NCBI RefSeq assembly: GCF_023517775.1
Contig: NZ_CP082905.1
Span: forward strand, 30,116 to 94,115
Length of the DNA stretch: 64,000 nucleotides
Origin: Mixta hanseatica
GTDB lineage: Bacteria; Pseudomonadota; Gammaproteobacteria; Enterobacterales; Enterobacteriaceae
Reading direction: 5' to 3'
This document shows positions 23,901 through 32,782 of this stretch, piece after piece (the first letter of the stretch is position 1; each line of letters begins with the position of its first letter). A program made the translations under genes and the position numbers. The notes beneath the pieces are model-generated. The model was not told the origin of the DNA, searched no databases, and saw only the letters and a list, made by a program, of their open reading frames with translations.

Positions 23901-26024
23901 CAGCTCCAGCTTTTTCTCCCGGAACAGCCGGTAATGGCTGTCAATGCTGCTGATGCTGATCCCATGTTTCTGGCCCTTTTCGTCCGACACCGTCAGCAGG
24001 TTGTGACGCTCGCTGACGCCGGTAATGGTAAAAACCGACTTCTGCCCCGGCCCCTCGTGCTGCTCCAGCACCATGCCCGCGCGGTACACGCTGCGGTCGT
24101 TGCGGTTGGTGGCGTCCAGCCACACCGGCACCCGTACCGTGGCCTCACCCAGTACCCGTCCGAGCTGGCCCTCATCGGTCAGGATTTCCCGGGTGCGGGC
24201 CGTGAGCTGGTCGCGCGTGCGCGCGTTGCCCGCCTGCAGCGATACCGGACGCCCCAGCGCCTTTTCCTGGGCGTAGTAGCGCGCCGCCACGCTGAGCCGG
24301 TCTTCTACCGTGTCCTTCTGCACCATCGTCACGCGTACGTTTTCGGTTTTCGGGGTGGCGGTGAACTGCTTCACGCCCGCGCTGCTCAGCACTTCGGACG
24401 CAAAGCCCGCCGTTCGCCTGGCGTGCGTGTCGGTCACAAGCGTGGTGCCCTCCTGCTGCGCGGCCGCTTTCAGCACGTCGTGCAGCCCGGAGGTATTAAA
24501 CCGCTCAGCCTCCGCGACCAGCACCAGCGGACGTGCCGGCAGCTCAGCGGTTTTCATCTCCTCCGCCGTCATAAGCATCACACCGGGTTTATCCCCGAAG
24601 GTGGCCTGCTGGCGCTTTCGCGCAGCTCCGTCGGCCGCCACCACGATTAACGGACGTTTGTTTTCGCCGGCCATCGCCATGATGCTGCGGTTCAGATCGC
24701 TGATGAACTGCGTGCCGCCGCGCACATCGATGAGCGACACGGCACGATCGCCGTCAGCCACCTGCACCAGCACGCCCTTTTCTCCCGCCAGTGCCAGAAG
24801 CCCGCCGCGTTTCTCCGCAAGACCTGCGGCCAGCTGCGCCAGGCGCGCCTCGTCGCGGACGTGGGCTGCGGTGGTGAACAGCGTCTGGTTCTTGTCCACG
24901 GCGATCAGCTGACCGCGCCCGATGGCATTATCAATGGCACTGCGGGCCTGACCGTACACACCCGGCTCAACCGGGACGTGATTCAGCACGCTCGTCATCA
25001 CGTCGTCGTAGGTCACGCGCACGCTTTTTGAGGACAGGCGATCAATCGCCTCGCGCACCGCACCGTCCAGCAAGGAAGGTGTGGCCACCTTTTTCTCTTC
25101 ATTGGCGCTTTTTGCCTCCAGCGTCTGGCGGCGCGCCGCCACTTCCTGCCTGAACGTCTCCGCATCAAAACCGGTACCCTTCAGCACTGACTGCCAGTGT
25201 TCGCGCAGCGTTTCGGGATCTTCAAAATGTTTGGCCTGCCGGGAGTCGAGCGCAGCCATGCTCTTTTGCTTCGCCGTGGCGTTCTCGCCGACCAGATCGA
25301 CTATCTCTTGGCGGCGCGAGGAAAACGGCTTTACCGGCACGCCGGTGATGTCCCATTCGCCGCGCGGGCCGGTGTCTTCCGTCTGGTAGCCCGCCGGCTC
25401 AATAATGGAACGGAAATGGCCGCGATAGAGCGCGCCGATGCTGACCTGCTCGTTCCACACCACGTCGGTAAAGCCCTGTTTGCCGTTGATATCGGTGGAA
25501 AGGGTTTTCCAGCCGTTTTCCGAGAGCGTGGCGTTGGCAATGACCGCGTGCGTGTGCATCGCCGGGTCCAGGTTGCGGCTGGTATCGTGCATGAAGGTGG
25601 CAATTACCAGATTGCCGGTTTTCTCCATTTCGGTGATGCCGTCGGTCATGGTGCGCGTGGTGGCCAGCTTCTCCACCTCGTCCAGCGTGCGCCGCACCGC
25701 CTCTTTATGGGCATCCACCAGGAAGGTATCGCCGGTTACCAGCGCCAGTACCGACGCGCTTTTGGGCGCCGAGAACGTCAGGTCATAGCCCGGGCGGTGT
25801 TTATTAATCCCGCCCTCCATGCGACGCATGTCAGTGCCGTCCGGCAGCTGACCTTCCAGCACCGCCACGAAAGTATCGCGGTTTACCGGGCCTTCCAGGC
25901 CCAGGTTTTCCGCACCGGTGCCGTACCACTCCGTGGACTGCTCGCCGAGAAAGTAATAGTTATCTTCACTGGTATAGTAGGCGCCGGCCTTGCCGGCGTT
26001 TTTGACTGAAGAGACTGACAGCAT
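20904..26024 (-). CDS. traI: TraI conjugative relaxase/helicase
   Basis: 1706 aa against about 1756 in F. The relaxase domain (residues 1-300) has Tyr16-Tyr17 and Tyr23-Tyr24 (AGAYYTSEDNYYFLG) and the metal-binding MHTHAVIAN His cluster. HRPGYDLTFSAPKSASVL is the TrwC-family signature. The middle is a degenerate helicase domain. The active RecD-like helicase has Walker A GYAGVGKTTQ in its second half and FVIDESSM as motif II. The C-terminal tail is acidic and Glu-rich. It nicks oriT, stays bound to the 5' end and unwinds the transferred strand. It starts 8 bases after traD. Confidence 0.96.
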   Translation of the reverse strand: MLSVSSVKNAGKAGAYYTSEDNYYFLGEQSTEWYGTGAENLGLEGPVNRDTFVAVLEGQLPDGTDMRRMEGGINKHRPGYDLTFSAPKSASVLALVTGDTFLVDAHKEAVRRTLDEVEKLATTRTMTDGITEMEKTGNLVIATFMHDTSRNLDPAMHTHAVIANATLSENGWKTLSTDINGKQGFTDVVWNEQVSIGALYRGHFRSIIEPAGYQTEDTGPRGEWDITGVPVKPFSSRRQEIVDLVGENATAKQKSMAALDSRQAKHFEDPETLREHWQSVLKGTGFDAETFRQEVAARRQTLEAKSANEEKKVATPSLLDGAVREAIDRLSSKSVRVTYDDVMTSVLNHVPVEPGVYGQARSAIDNAIGRGQLIAVDKNQTLFTTAAHVRDEARLAQLAAGLAEKRGGLLALAGEKGVLVQVADGDRAVSLIDVRGGTQFISDLNRSIMAMAGENKRPLIVVAADGAARKRQQATFGDKPGVMLMTAEEMKTAELPARPLVLVAEAERFNTSGLHDVLKAAAQQEGTTLVTDTHARRTAGFASEVLSSAGVKQFTATPKTENVRVTMVQKDTVEDRLSVAARYYAQEKALGRPVSLQAGNARTRDQLTARTREILTDEGQLGRVLGEATVRVPVWLDATNRNDRSVYRAGMVLEQHEGPGQKSVFTITGVSERHNLLTVSDEKGQKHGISISSIDSHYRLFREKKLELREGEQLRATAELGSRAGSGERLTVTGVKEGRWLFKDVILMENAKGERVKLDRNAPLYADYAYTESFGATRRTEGSVVAVLAGKEVNDATVNMLRRSGSNVIAFTPLDEVTIGRRLEENRPVVSVTQGIKSLSGESDLTDALRELESRRMSQPERVMRLAIEKAAGTDVTFTGVRVLANVISTDRSITPDRAQEELSRLVQRGEIFELSAEQGAAGRYISRENFENEVSILRHVAEGKNSVKPLLTGGLSEENAAGLTEGQRGAGNLILTTRDRFTAIQGYAGVGKTTQYRTVAAALAAVADGPEIRGLAPTHRAVSELSDAGIPSQTIASFLSESSQWQAAGQARDFRNTLFVIDESSMNGNAQMASLMNVIAEGGGRAVLSGDQDQLKSLESGAPFALALERSAADVAVMKEIVRQIPALKPAVEAVIAGNVREAVRITAETSPQSVPRQPGAYVPESSTMDGSKMEKEETGPDEKTGPDLIGLIADDYSGRTAEARDNTLIVTELNADRQAINEAVHARLREQGTLGDGVTLPLLMRINNSNADLGRQAFWEEQEGKVVKRGEQYYRIGKTDAESGVVRMAGLDGAADRWVRPAELRKEEVAVFEEVTREISPGEKIRLTATDRDRNLRASDMAVVSGIAADGKITLDTGDRQLSFEPAARYADRHLDYGYGVTTYSSQGASVKYLIGLFGEEGARKMMAALDSTYVQLSRAKEHVQTYFDNLSGWADRVESKSGRRQTVHDVLMRAEDVRAGREVQAWEKSLPVSGTRLADRVDQDLTADARFMAGKTPEMLWPVINEHGRQRGNWHVPVSPSSGEVDFSAAHYEGAADGSRIVLQRGEKHGKVLEAADIAEALQLMKDNPDSPVVLAAEHSERHDDRNAPAAAESGGEELDRREAEALEKAVKAAQEQEEKEPEPVMPDEARSAPDDRDSEREAALAAALEELREEEAFDYRDYHLSPEREDRATMMNDGVNVMRHERSEPEPEFGHKPQKTLE

Positions 26025-26032
26025 GATTCACC

Positions 26033-28192
26033 TCAGTTGCGGTCCAGACCAAAATCCGCGTGTTTATGTTTAACCACATCCATAACCTGCAGCGGCCGCT
26101 CAGTTTCGCGCTCTGAAACCGGTGCTGGCGCAGGGCTGTCGGCTGCAGGAGCACGTGTGGGATCAGCAACAGGCGGCGGTAAGGCGGTAACCCGGCCGCC
26201 CTTCTCGTCCGGCGCTGACTGCGCTGAGGCCGTTTCGGCGGCGTTTGTCGCGCTTTCAGCCGGCGCCGCTGCGCTCTGCGCTCCCGCTGCGGCCTGAGCG
26301 CTTTCGGCTCCCTGCTCGTCTGCAGCGGTTGCTGCCGCGTCGCCAAACAGCCTGCCCACAATCTGGCCCGCCTGGTCATCGCTGGTTTCGCCCGCCAGCG
26401 TCGCCTCGATGTCCGGGTCAAACACATCTTCCACATCGCGGGGAATACGCCCCTCAGCGATTTCGCGGTAGGCTCTCCAGGTTAGCTTCATGCGCACCAC
26501 CGGCCACTCGCCCGGCAGAGTGATGTAGCACTCAAGGTCATTAAGGCTCTGCACGTCGGAATAGCTGACCAGGAACTCGTTCACCTCGTCTTTGGAGAAC
26601 TGCACGCCGTCGCGAATGATGTCGATGCCGTAGCTGTACTGGTCCTTGAACTTCTTATGGCGCTGCTCGCCAATCTCCTTCTGTACCCAGTCCGCAATCG
26701 AGCCACTGGGCGCACGGTAAAAGACGCGGGTGTTCAGCAGGTCCCAGATCGATTTAGCCGCATTGGTACCGTACGTCTCTTCCAGCTGCGGGAAGTTCTG
26801 CAGGCCGGCGACGGTACAGCCGCCGAACTTACGGCCCTCGGCGCAGAACTCCGGCAGAATGGGCAGTTTGTGCAGGGACGGCAGCTCGTCCAGGAAGATC
26901 CAGATGCGACGATTGCGGTCGGCCTTCAGGCCGAGAATGCCGGACATGGTCATATAGAGCCACGCGCTCAGTAGCGGCTTCAGCGCATTGTGGTTCTGGC
27001 CGTCGCTGGAGATAAAAATCCACGGATTGACGCCGCTTGCGTCTTCGGTGTGCAGCCAGTCGCGGATGTTAAACGGACGGCGCCCGCCCTGATCGAGCCC
27101 CTGCAGGTAACGCAGCGAGCGAACGTAGGTGGTGAGAATGGTGCGGATGGTCATCGCGGTTTTCTCGATGCTGCCGTCCACCAGGTTCGCCGCGTCTGTG
27201 CCTTCCAGGAACTGGCGCAGGTCCGCCAGGCTGATGGACATCAGCTTTTTCAGCAGCTCACCGATGCTGCGGTTCTTTTCGCGAGCCATGCGCCGGGCGG
27301 TGGCCACAAACAGCGAACGGGCCGACAGCACCCAGAACGGATCACTGCTGCCGCTGCTGTCGGGCAACAGCGAGGTGGCGAAGTTTTCAAAGTCGCCCAC
27401 CGTCCGGCACTCTTCCCAGAGGTCCCACGGTGCGCAGCGCGCATCGAACGGGTTGAGAATGAGATCTTTATCCTGACGGTAAAACGTCGGGATAAAGTTA
27501 TTGCCTTTGTCGTACACGATGACGCGATCGCCGCGCTCGCGAAGCTGGCGCAGAAGGTCGTTAAGCGCGGTACTCTTGCCCGACCCGACGGTACCGTGCA
27601 GGCCAAAATTCTGCATCTCGGAGTCTTTCAGGATATGCAGACCGCAGATGCTGAGCGGGGACATCACGCCGGCCTTTCTGAGCAGACGATTCACGACAGC
27701 AGGACTTGTCGCGAGAATACGGCCGCCGGTAAGCTCGCTCTCGCGCTGTTTAGCACCTTTGTTGCCCAGAAACCAGGTGATGGCCATAATGGCGGCGACG
27801 AAGGAGAACGCCGCAATGCCCCAGCCGTAAAACGCCGTGTCCTTGACGTGCTGGCCCATGAGCACAAAGTACGGATCGTTCATCACCTGCAGCGCCGTGT
27901 GTTTAAACGCCACCACCTCGCCGTTTGGCCGCTCAAAGTGAAAGGTCCAGCCGGACTGAGAGGGTCTGCCGGAGAGCTTCGACAGCGGCATGATGAACCA
28001 CTTAATCAGCCAGTAGGCGCTGCCGTGAATGAACTCCTGCAGCGTGAGCCGCAGGAGCATCCAAGAAAAGAATATCAGCACAGAAAAGAGCACAACCCAG
28101 TAGGAGGCGATATTCATGATCTGCACAAACATGCCGATCATGTATTTCATCACCTGGCCGCCCTGGGTGAAGTCGCGGGCGTTGAGGCTCAT
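26033..28192 (-). CDS. traD: TraD type IV coupling protein
   Basis: 719 aa, close to F TraD. Two N-terminal membrane helices (about residues 17-50 and 122-145), then Walker A GTVGSGKSTALN and Walker B IWIFLDELPSL of the VirD4/TraD ATPase. The C-terminal 100 residues are Ala/Pro-rich and end in HADFGLDRN; in F this tail contacts TraM. It links the relaxosome to the transfer channel. 28193-28365 before it is non-coding. Confidence 0.95.
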   Translation of the reverse strand: MSLNARDFTQGGQVMKYMIGMFVQIMNIASYWVVLFSVLIFFSWMLLRLTLQEFIHGSAYWLIKWFIMPLSKLSGRPSQSGWTFHFERPNGEVVAFKHTALQVMNDPYFVLMGQHVKDTAFYGWGIAAFSFVAAIMAITWFLGNKGAKQRESELTGGRILATSPAVVNRLLRKAGVMSPLSICGLHILKDSEMQNFGLHGTVGSGKSTALNDLLRQLRERGDRVIVYDKGNNFIPTFYRQDKDLILNPFDARCAPWDLWEECRTVGDFENFATSLLPDSSGSSDPFWVLSARSLFVATARRMAREKNRSIGELLKKLMSISLADLRQFLEGTDAANLVDGSIEKTAMTIRTILTTYVRSLRYLQGLDQGGRRPFNIRDWLHTEDASGVNPWIFISSDGQNHNALKPLLSAWLYMTMSGILGLKADRNRRIWIFLDELPSLHKLPILPEFCAEGRKFGGCTVAGLQNFPQLEETYGTNAAKSIWDLLNTRVFYRAPSGSIADWVQKEIGEQRHKKFKDQYSYGIDIIRDGVQFSKDEVNEFLVSYSDVQSLNDLECYITLPGEWPVVRMKLTWRAYREIAEGRIPRDVEDVFDPDIEATLAGETSDDQAGQIVGRLFGDAAATAADEQGAESAQAAAGAQSAAAPAESATNAAETASAQSAPDEKGGRVTALPPPVADPTRAPAADSPAPAPVSERETERPLQVMDVVKHKHADFGLDRN

Positions 28193-28365
28193 TGAAAATC
28201 CTTTATGTGGAAACAGTGGTAAACGTGCAGAGCTGCGGACAGGCGTATGCCAGGCAGGTAGCTGCGCGGGGTTTAATTACGGTGTGAACGTGCCCTGCTG
28301 GGCTGACGTGATATTCCGCCTCCTCCGCCAGACGCAGGGCGCGTCAGGCTGTGCGGCGGGCGGTC

Positions 28366-29283
28366 TCAGCGGTCTGAAACCTGAAACAGCGGCTGGTTAA
28401 TCTGGTACTCGACAAACTGCTTTTCGGCGCCAGAAAGGGCGCGAAAATGCGCGGAAAAACGACGGATACAGTTCATCAGGTTAGTGGTATTGGTAAAAAA
28501 CACCGGGCATACCGCGCGAACTTCCTGCAGCACGGGCTGAATGATCGACGTAAACGCATCGAGCTCCCCGGTTTCTTTCATGTCGCTTTCGATAAGCTCT
28601 TCATGCTCTGTAACCGGACACACCGTCACGCCCGGATAGGCGTAAAGCACACGCAGCGTGTCCGCGTAGTCGCGTACTTTGCAGTCAAAGGCGTCTTCCA
28701 GCGCCGGCAGGCGGTTGTTGCTTCTGGCAGGCGAAAGCAGCCGTTCAGGCTCCACGGTCGCGGCAGTATAGTATTCGGTCTGCTGCCGGATAATCCCGGC
28801 CGGGTCTGCGCGACGCCAGATAGCCGGTTCACGTACAGACGGCCTGTCGCCGGCATTCACGGTCAGGCGAGGCTGACAGGATGCGGGTATCCAGTTTTTC
28901 GTGAGGTCGGGAGCCTTATCCCGGAACGGCGTATTCCGGACGCCACTCCAGAGATGAATGACGTCCGTTGCCGCATCGTCTGCACCCACGATGTGCATAT
29001 GTACCCGGTGCAAAGACACATCGCCCTGCACGAACCAGCGGGTAATTACGGTAATATCCGTTACGTAAGTGTCCGTATTCAGCAGAATGCCGTGAATGGC
29101 CTTACGGCCTTTTTTACGGCAGACATAATGCAGGCGCTTATTTGGCGACGGGAACCGAACGGTAATATCTCTTTCAGCCTGCAGATGCAAACCCAGCTCA
29201 GGAATTTCGACATCAATTAAATCAACAGAGATATTTGAGTAGTTAAGAAAAAAAGAGGGGGTCAGATGAATTAGCATTATCAC
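28366..29283 (-). CDS. hypothetical protein, 305 aa, in the traT position
   Basis: I do not recognise it. It is soluble, begins MIMLIHLTPSFFLNYSNISV, has KRLHYVCRKKGRKAIHGILL in the first third, and ends ALSGAEKQFVEYQINQPLFQ. No signal peptide or lipobox is seen, so it is not TraT. It occupies the place of traT between the exclusion gene and traD. It may be a cargo gene or may replace TraT in surface exclusion, but there is no sequence support for the latter. Confidence 0.6.
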   Translation of the reverse strand: MIMLIHLTPSFFLNYSNISVDLIDVEIPELGLHLQAERDITVRFPSPNKRLHYVCRKKGRKAIHGILLNTDTYVTDITVITRWFVQGDVSLHRVHMHIVGADDAATDVIHLWSGVRNTPFRDKAPDLTKNWIPASCQPRLTVNAGDRPSVREPAIWRRADPAGIIRQQTEYYTAATVEPERLLSPARSNNRLPALEDAFDCKVRDYADTLRVLYAYPGVTVCPVTEHEELIESDMKETGELDAFTSIIQPVLQEVRAVCPVFFTNTTNLMNCIRRFSAHFRALSGAEKQFVEYQINQPLFQVSDR

Positions 29284-29349
29284 CTCAAATCTTTAATTAA
29301 AGAAACATTGCCCGCCATTTTATGACGGGCCTAACGTGAAGATGGGCAA

Positions 29350-29883
29350 TTATCGATTTAAATTATCTTTTGCGGCGCTTAAAACACCAAATAAACCAGC
29401 CAACTGAAAGCGGGATATATCAAAATTAAAAGCGAGTGCAATAATCACTGTGGATAACAGAGATATACCTGCTAATGCTATGATATTTAATATTGAAAAG
29501 ACAGAAACCAACCCAGCCACAACTATGGCAGCAACCCAAACCAGATAGTAAACCTTTACTTTTTTGGTATAGATTCTCACTATCTCATACCTTTGCCCGG
29601 CGTCTTTAGGGAGCATGGAAAAAATCCGCCCATACCCACTCATAAATAAAGTAATAAATACCCAAAAAAATATTGATATTACCCCAACACCCTGCCAAAC
29701 CGTCTTAATGTACACATCGGTGTATATACAAGCAATGTAAAAGCAGAAATATATCAACGCAGGTAATAGTCCACCCTTAATGCTTTGAAAAACACCTGGA
29801 ACTACCGAATTTGACCTGGCAAGCTCTTCCGAGATTTGCCTCACCTCAAGTTTAATTTGATTATATGTGATACTCATACTCAA
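29350..29883 (-). CDS. TraS-like inner-membrane entry exclusion protein (by position)
   Basis: 177 aa, about the length of TraS. It begins with an amphipathic helix (QIKLEVRQISEELARSN), then about four membrane helices in two pairs (LLPALIYFCFYIACIYTDVY; GVISIFFWVFITLF; VWVAAIVVAGLVSVFSIL; ALAGISLLSTVIIALAF). It lies directly after traG, as traS does in F. TraS proteins are highly variable, so the call rests on place, size and topology. It is AT-rich compared with traG upstream. Confidence 0.6.
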   Translation of the reverse strand: MSMSITYNQIKLEVRQISEELARSNSVVPGVFQSIKGGLLPALIYFCFYIACIYTDVYIKTVWQGVGVISIFFWVFITLFMSGYGRIFSMLPKDAGQRYEIVRIYTKKVKVYYLVWVAAIVVAGLVSVFSILNIIALAGISLLSTVIIALAFNFDISRFQLAGLFGVLSAAKDNLNR

Positions 29884-29911
29884 ACCTCAATTTTAAATTA
29901 GTGACCATTGG

Positions 29912-32782
29912 TTACGGCTTTTTCTTTTGCTCATCAAGGAATTCTTTTGTCTTCTCATTTTTATTGAGCATATCATTAGCTTCTTTTGGGAGCCAATTCC
30001 CTTGAGCTTTATCAGCTGCAGTCTTTTCACGCTGATAATTTTGACCTGCTCGGCTAAATTCATCTTGTCTTTCATTTACTCCTGCCTGAGATTTAGCTTC
30101 ACCTGAATTCAGTTCCGTCTGTGCTTGGCTCGCTCTTTTATTCACGGCTGCACTTTGGGCCTCAACTTCTCCGCTCACATCTGTACGAATGCTGTTCTTG
30201 GCCACACCCGCTTTAATGCTCTGGTTTGCGCTGTTATATCCGCTACCAAACTGCGTACCTGCTGTATTCGCCGGTGCGCCCATACCTTCTCCCGTACTTC
30301 CTGAGTTGCGCGCATAATCACCATCAATACGCCCCTGAAGCTTCTCAGCAAAGAACTCCTGAACCAGACCGTCACGCTGTTTCTGAACGTTTTCATCTGA
30401 AGTATTGGTAAGAATGGTTTCGGCATTACCTGGCGAACGCTGCATTGCCCACTGCACAAACTGCTGCGTGTAGTTGTCGCGCGCGCCTGCGCTGAGCGTT
30501 TCGGTCTCAGAGGCCATCTTCTGCAGCTCATGCGTATGTGACTGGCTGGCAGTGTACTGCGCATATTTGCTGTCAGAGGTAGTGATGCCAGAGGAAATCT
30601 GGTTCATCAGGCCGGACGCGTTGTTATCAACGTGCTGTCCATTGTAAGTCGTGCTGTAGTTACGCAGCACGTCCATACCCTGACTGAAGTCCTGCGATTC
30701 GCGTGCAGAAATGGTCTGGGAGTTGTCGTTTCCTTTTTGTCCTCCCTGAGTAGTCTGTGATGTTGAACCTGTTCGCCCCGTTGTCTCAACCCCAGCATGC
30801 ACATCTGCTTTACCTGAAAAACCAGTTACGAGTTCAGCACCCTTTCCAAACAGATGCTTGCTGCTATCAACACCAGCCTGTACGCGCGCGCCACCATTAA
30901 CAGCCAGATCGCGCGATTTGTTTTCAAGCTCAGAGTACGCCTCATTAAGGGAGATATGGTTACGGGTCGCATAGTCCTGCGCCACATTCTGCATTTTGTT
31001 CACACGCTCGGCATCGGTCACGCTTAAGCCGGTTGAAGCTGAGAGCGTTTTCGAGTCGCTGTTGCCGAACTGCTCATGGAACTGTTTGAGCTGCGAGCCG
31101 GTTTCCTGCACCGAGTGGTTGTAACCCTGCGCCGCCATTTCGGTCTGTGCCATGCTGTCACGCACCGAGCGCTGCGCTGCGCTTGCCAGATTGCGGTCAA
31201 GGTGCAGATCGACCGGCAGCCGGCTGGTTGCACCTGATGCGTCATACACCGTCTGCCCCTCCTGCGTCATGGTGCGCATCGCCCCGTTACCCAGCTGCAT
31301 CGTGGTATTGCCCTCGCGGTATACACGGTTCAGGTCTGTTTTGTGCCCGTTAATGTTATCGAGCTGCACGTTACCCACGCTCATGTTGCCGGACGCCACC
31401 GCGCCGGAATCTGCGGCAGACGCGCTGCTGAGCGCGCTGCCCAGACTGGAGCTGAGACTCGCAAAGCCCTGGCCCAGCCCCGTGAAAAGACGGAATGCCA
31501 GGAACGGTATCGAGAGCATCAGCCAGCCTGCTATACCTGCCGTGGTGGTGCTGGTTTCCATCAGGCGGTTCATGTTGGACAGCGTCGGTCCCGTGGCGTG
31601 GAAGCTGTTCTGCGTGCTGTAGTTCACGGCAAAGTTAAAGATGGCGAACATCACCGGCCAGAGCATCAGGCTCCCCATAAAGTTCAGGTAGTTCTTGATA
31701 ACCGACCAGGCAATTTCCCGCACGTACAGCGCCAGCACCATCACCGGGAAGATGCAGATGCAGAACAGCAGCAATACCGTATGCAGCTGCGGCAGCACCT
31801 CCGTTGCGATGGTGTAGCTCACCGCATGCGACAGCCTGAGCTTCATCAGCGACTGCTCGGAGGCAATGTCCACCATCGAGGCGGTGTCGTTCATGCCCTT
31901 CACGTAGCTGTTCAGCCCGCGCCGCAGGCCCGCGACGGCGATGTTCTGCATCATGATGGTCTGCGCAGACTTACTGCTGTCAAAAAAGTATTCGTAAGAA
32001 CCCGCCAGCTGCTCGGCATAGACCGTCTGCGGCGCCCGGTTACCCGGCAGCATTCTGGCTGCATGATCCATAAAGGTTGCGCCGGTGTTGTTTCCCTGTG
32101 CCGTCAGCAGGGTTTTTAGTCGCGGTGCCGCCTCGCGGCACACCATGAATGTGGTGCCGGTACCATCACGCCAGTAGACGCCGCGCAGCGGGCTCGGGTT
32201 TTCAAATATCAGCGACGCGACGTCCTCTGACTCCATGACATCCTGCATGCTGTATTTTTGGTTCAGCATGATGTCCGGCACAACGCAATTTTTAGAAAAC
32301 TCCCCCATATTGTAGGTGAGCACCGGGTCACGGCTCTGAACAGTAAAGCTGTCCTGCATCAGCTTGCTGGCGAACAGCATGCCGGTTTTGGTATAAGACC
32401 GCTCATCCGGGAAGTGAAAAATATCTTCATAGCCTGTCGTGAGCGTATAGCCCGCGCCGGTAACAAGATACAGCGGCATCGCCAGGCCTACCGGCACATT
32501 ATCCACCCGCCCTATAGTATCCGGAGCGGTCAGATCGTTGACCACCACGGTGACCTTTGGCGTCAGCAACAGCGCGGTGACCAGCACGAACGTCATTCCC
32601 CACCCGAACATGGCGGTCATGTTATGCGTGCGCAGATAGGTCATTACGCAAAAAGCGATGCCCAGCATCTCCGCCACCCAGATTGTGCTGTGCCAGCCGC
32701 CGTTTTCCATCATGGTCGCCACGGCGTTAAGGCCCATCGTGATCATGCCACCGGAACTCACCACCCAGATATCAAGTGCCAT
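29912..32782 (-). CDS. traG: TraG, mating-pair stabilisation and entry-exclusion protein
   Basis: 956 aa against about 938 in F. The N-terminal third is membranous (for example VSYTIATEVLPQLHTVLLLF and GWLMLSIPFLAFRLF); the C-terminal two thirds are periplasmic, Gln/Ser/Thr-rich and helical. It serves pilus assembly and recognises TraS of the recipient. The start overlaps the traH stop by one base. The last 90 or so codons (29912-30180) are AT-richer than the rest and match the neighbouring traS-like gene. Confidence 0.93.
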   Translation of the reverse strand: MALDIWVVSSGGMITMGLNAVATMMENGGWHSTIWVAEMLGIAFCVMTYLRTHNMTAMFGWGMTFVLVTALLLTPKVTVVVNDLTAPDTIGRVDNVPVGLAMPLYLVTGAGYTLTTGYEDIFHFPDERSYTKTGMLFASKLMQDSFTVQSRDPVLTYNMGEFSKNCVVPDIMLNQKYSMQDVMESEDVASLIFENPSPLRGVYWRDGTGTTFMVCREAAPRLKTLLTAQGNNTGATFMDHAARMLPGNRAPQTVYAEQLAGSYEYFFDSSKSAQTIMMQNIAVAGLRRGLNSYVKGMNDTASMVDIASEQSLMKLRLSHAVSYTIATEVLPQLHTVLLLFCICIFPVMVLALYVREIAWSVIKNYLNFMGSLMLWPVMFAIFNFAVNYSTQNSFHATGPTLSNMNRLMETSTTTAGIAGWLMLSIPFLAFRLFTGLGQGFASLSSSLGSALSSASAADSGAVASGNMSVGNVQLDNINGHKTDLNRVYREGNTTMQLGNGAMRTMTQEGQTVYDASGATSRLPVDLHLDRNLASAAQRSVRDSMAQTEMAAQGYNHSVQETGSQLKQFHEQFGNSDSKTLSASTGLSVTDAERVNKMQNVAQDYATRNHISLNEAYSELENKSRDLAVNGGARVQAGVDSSKHLFGKGAELVTGFSGKADVHAGVETTGRTGSTSQTTQGGQKGNDNSQTISARESQDFSQGMDVLRNYSTTYNGQHVDNNASGLMNQISSGITTSDSKYAQYTASQSHTHELQKMASETETLSAGARDNYTQQFVQWAMQRSPGNAETILTNTSDENVQKQRDGLVQEFFAEKLQGRIDGDYARNSGSTGEGMGAPANTAGTQFGSGYNSANQSIKAGVAKNSIRTDVSGEVEAQSAAVNKRASQAQTELNSGEAKSQAGVNERQDEFSRAGQNYQREKTAADKAQGNWLPKEANDMLNKNEKTKEFLDEQKKKP

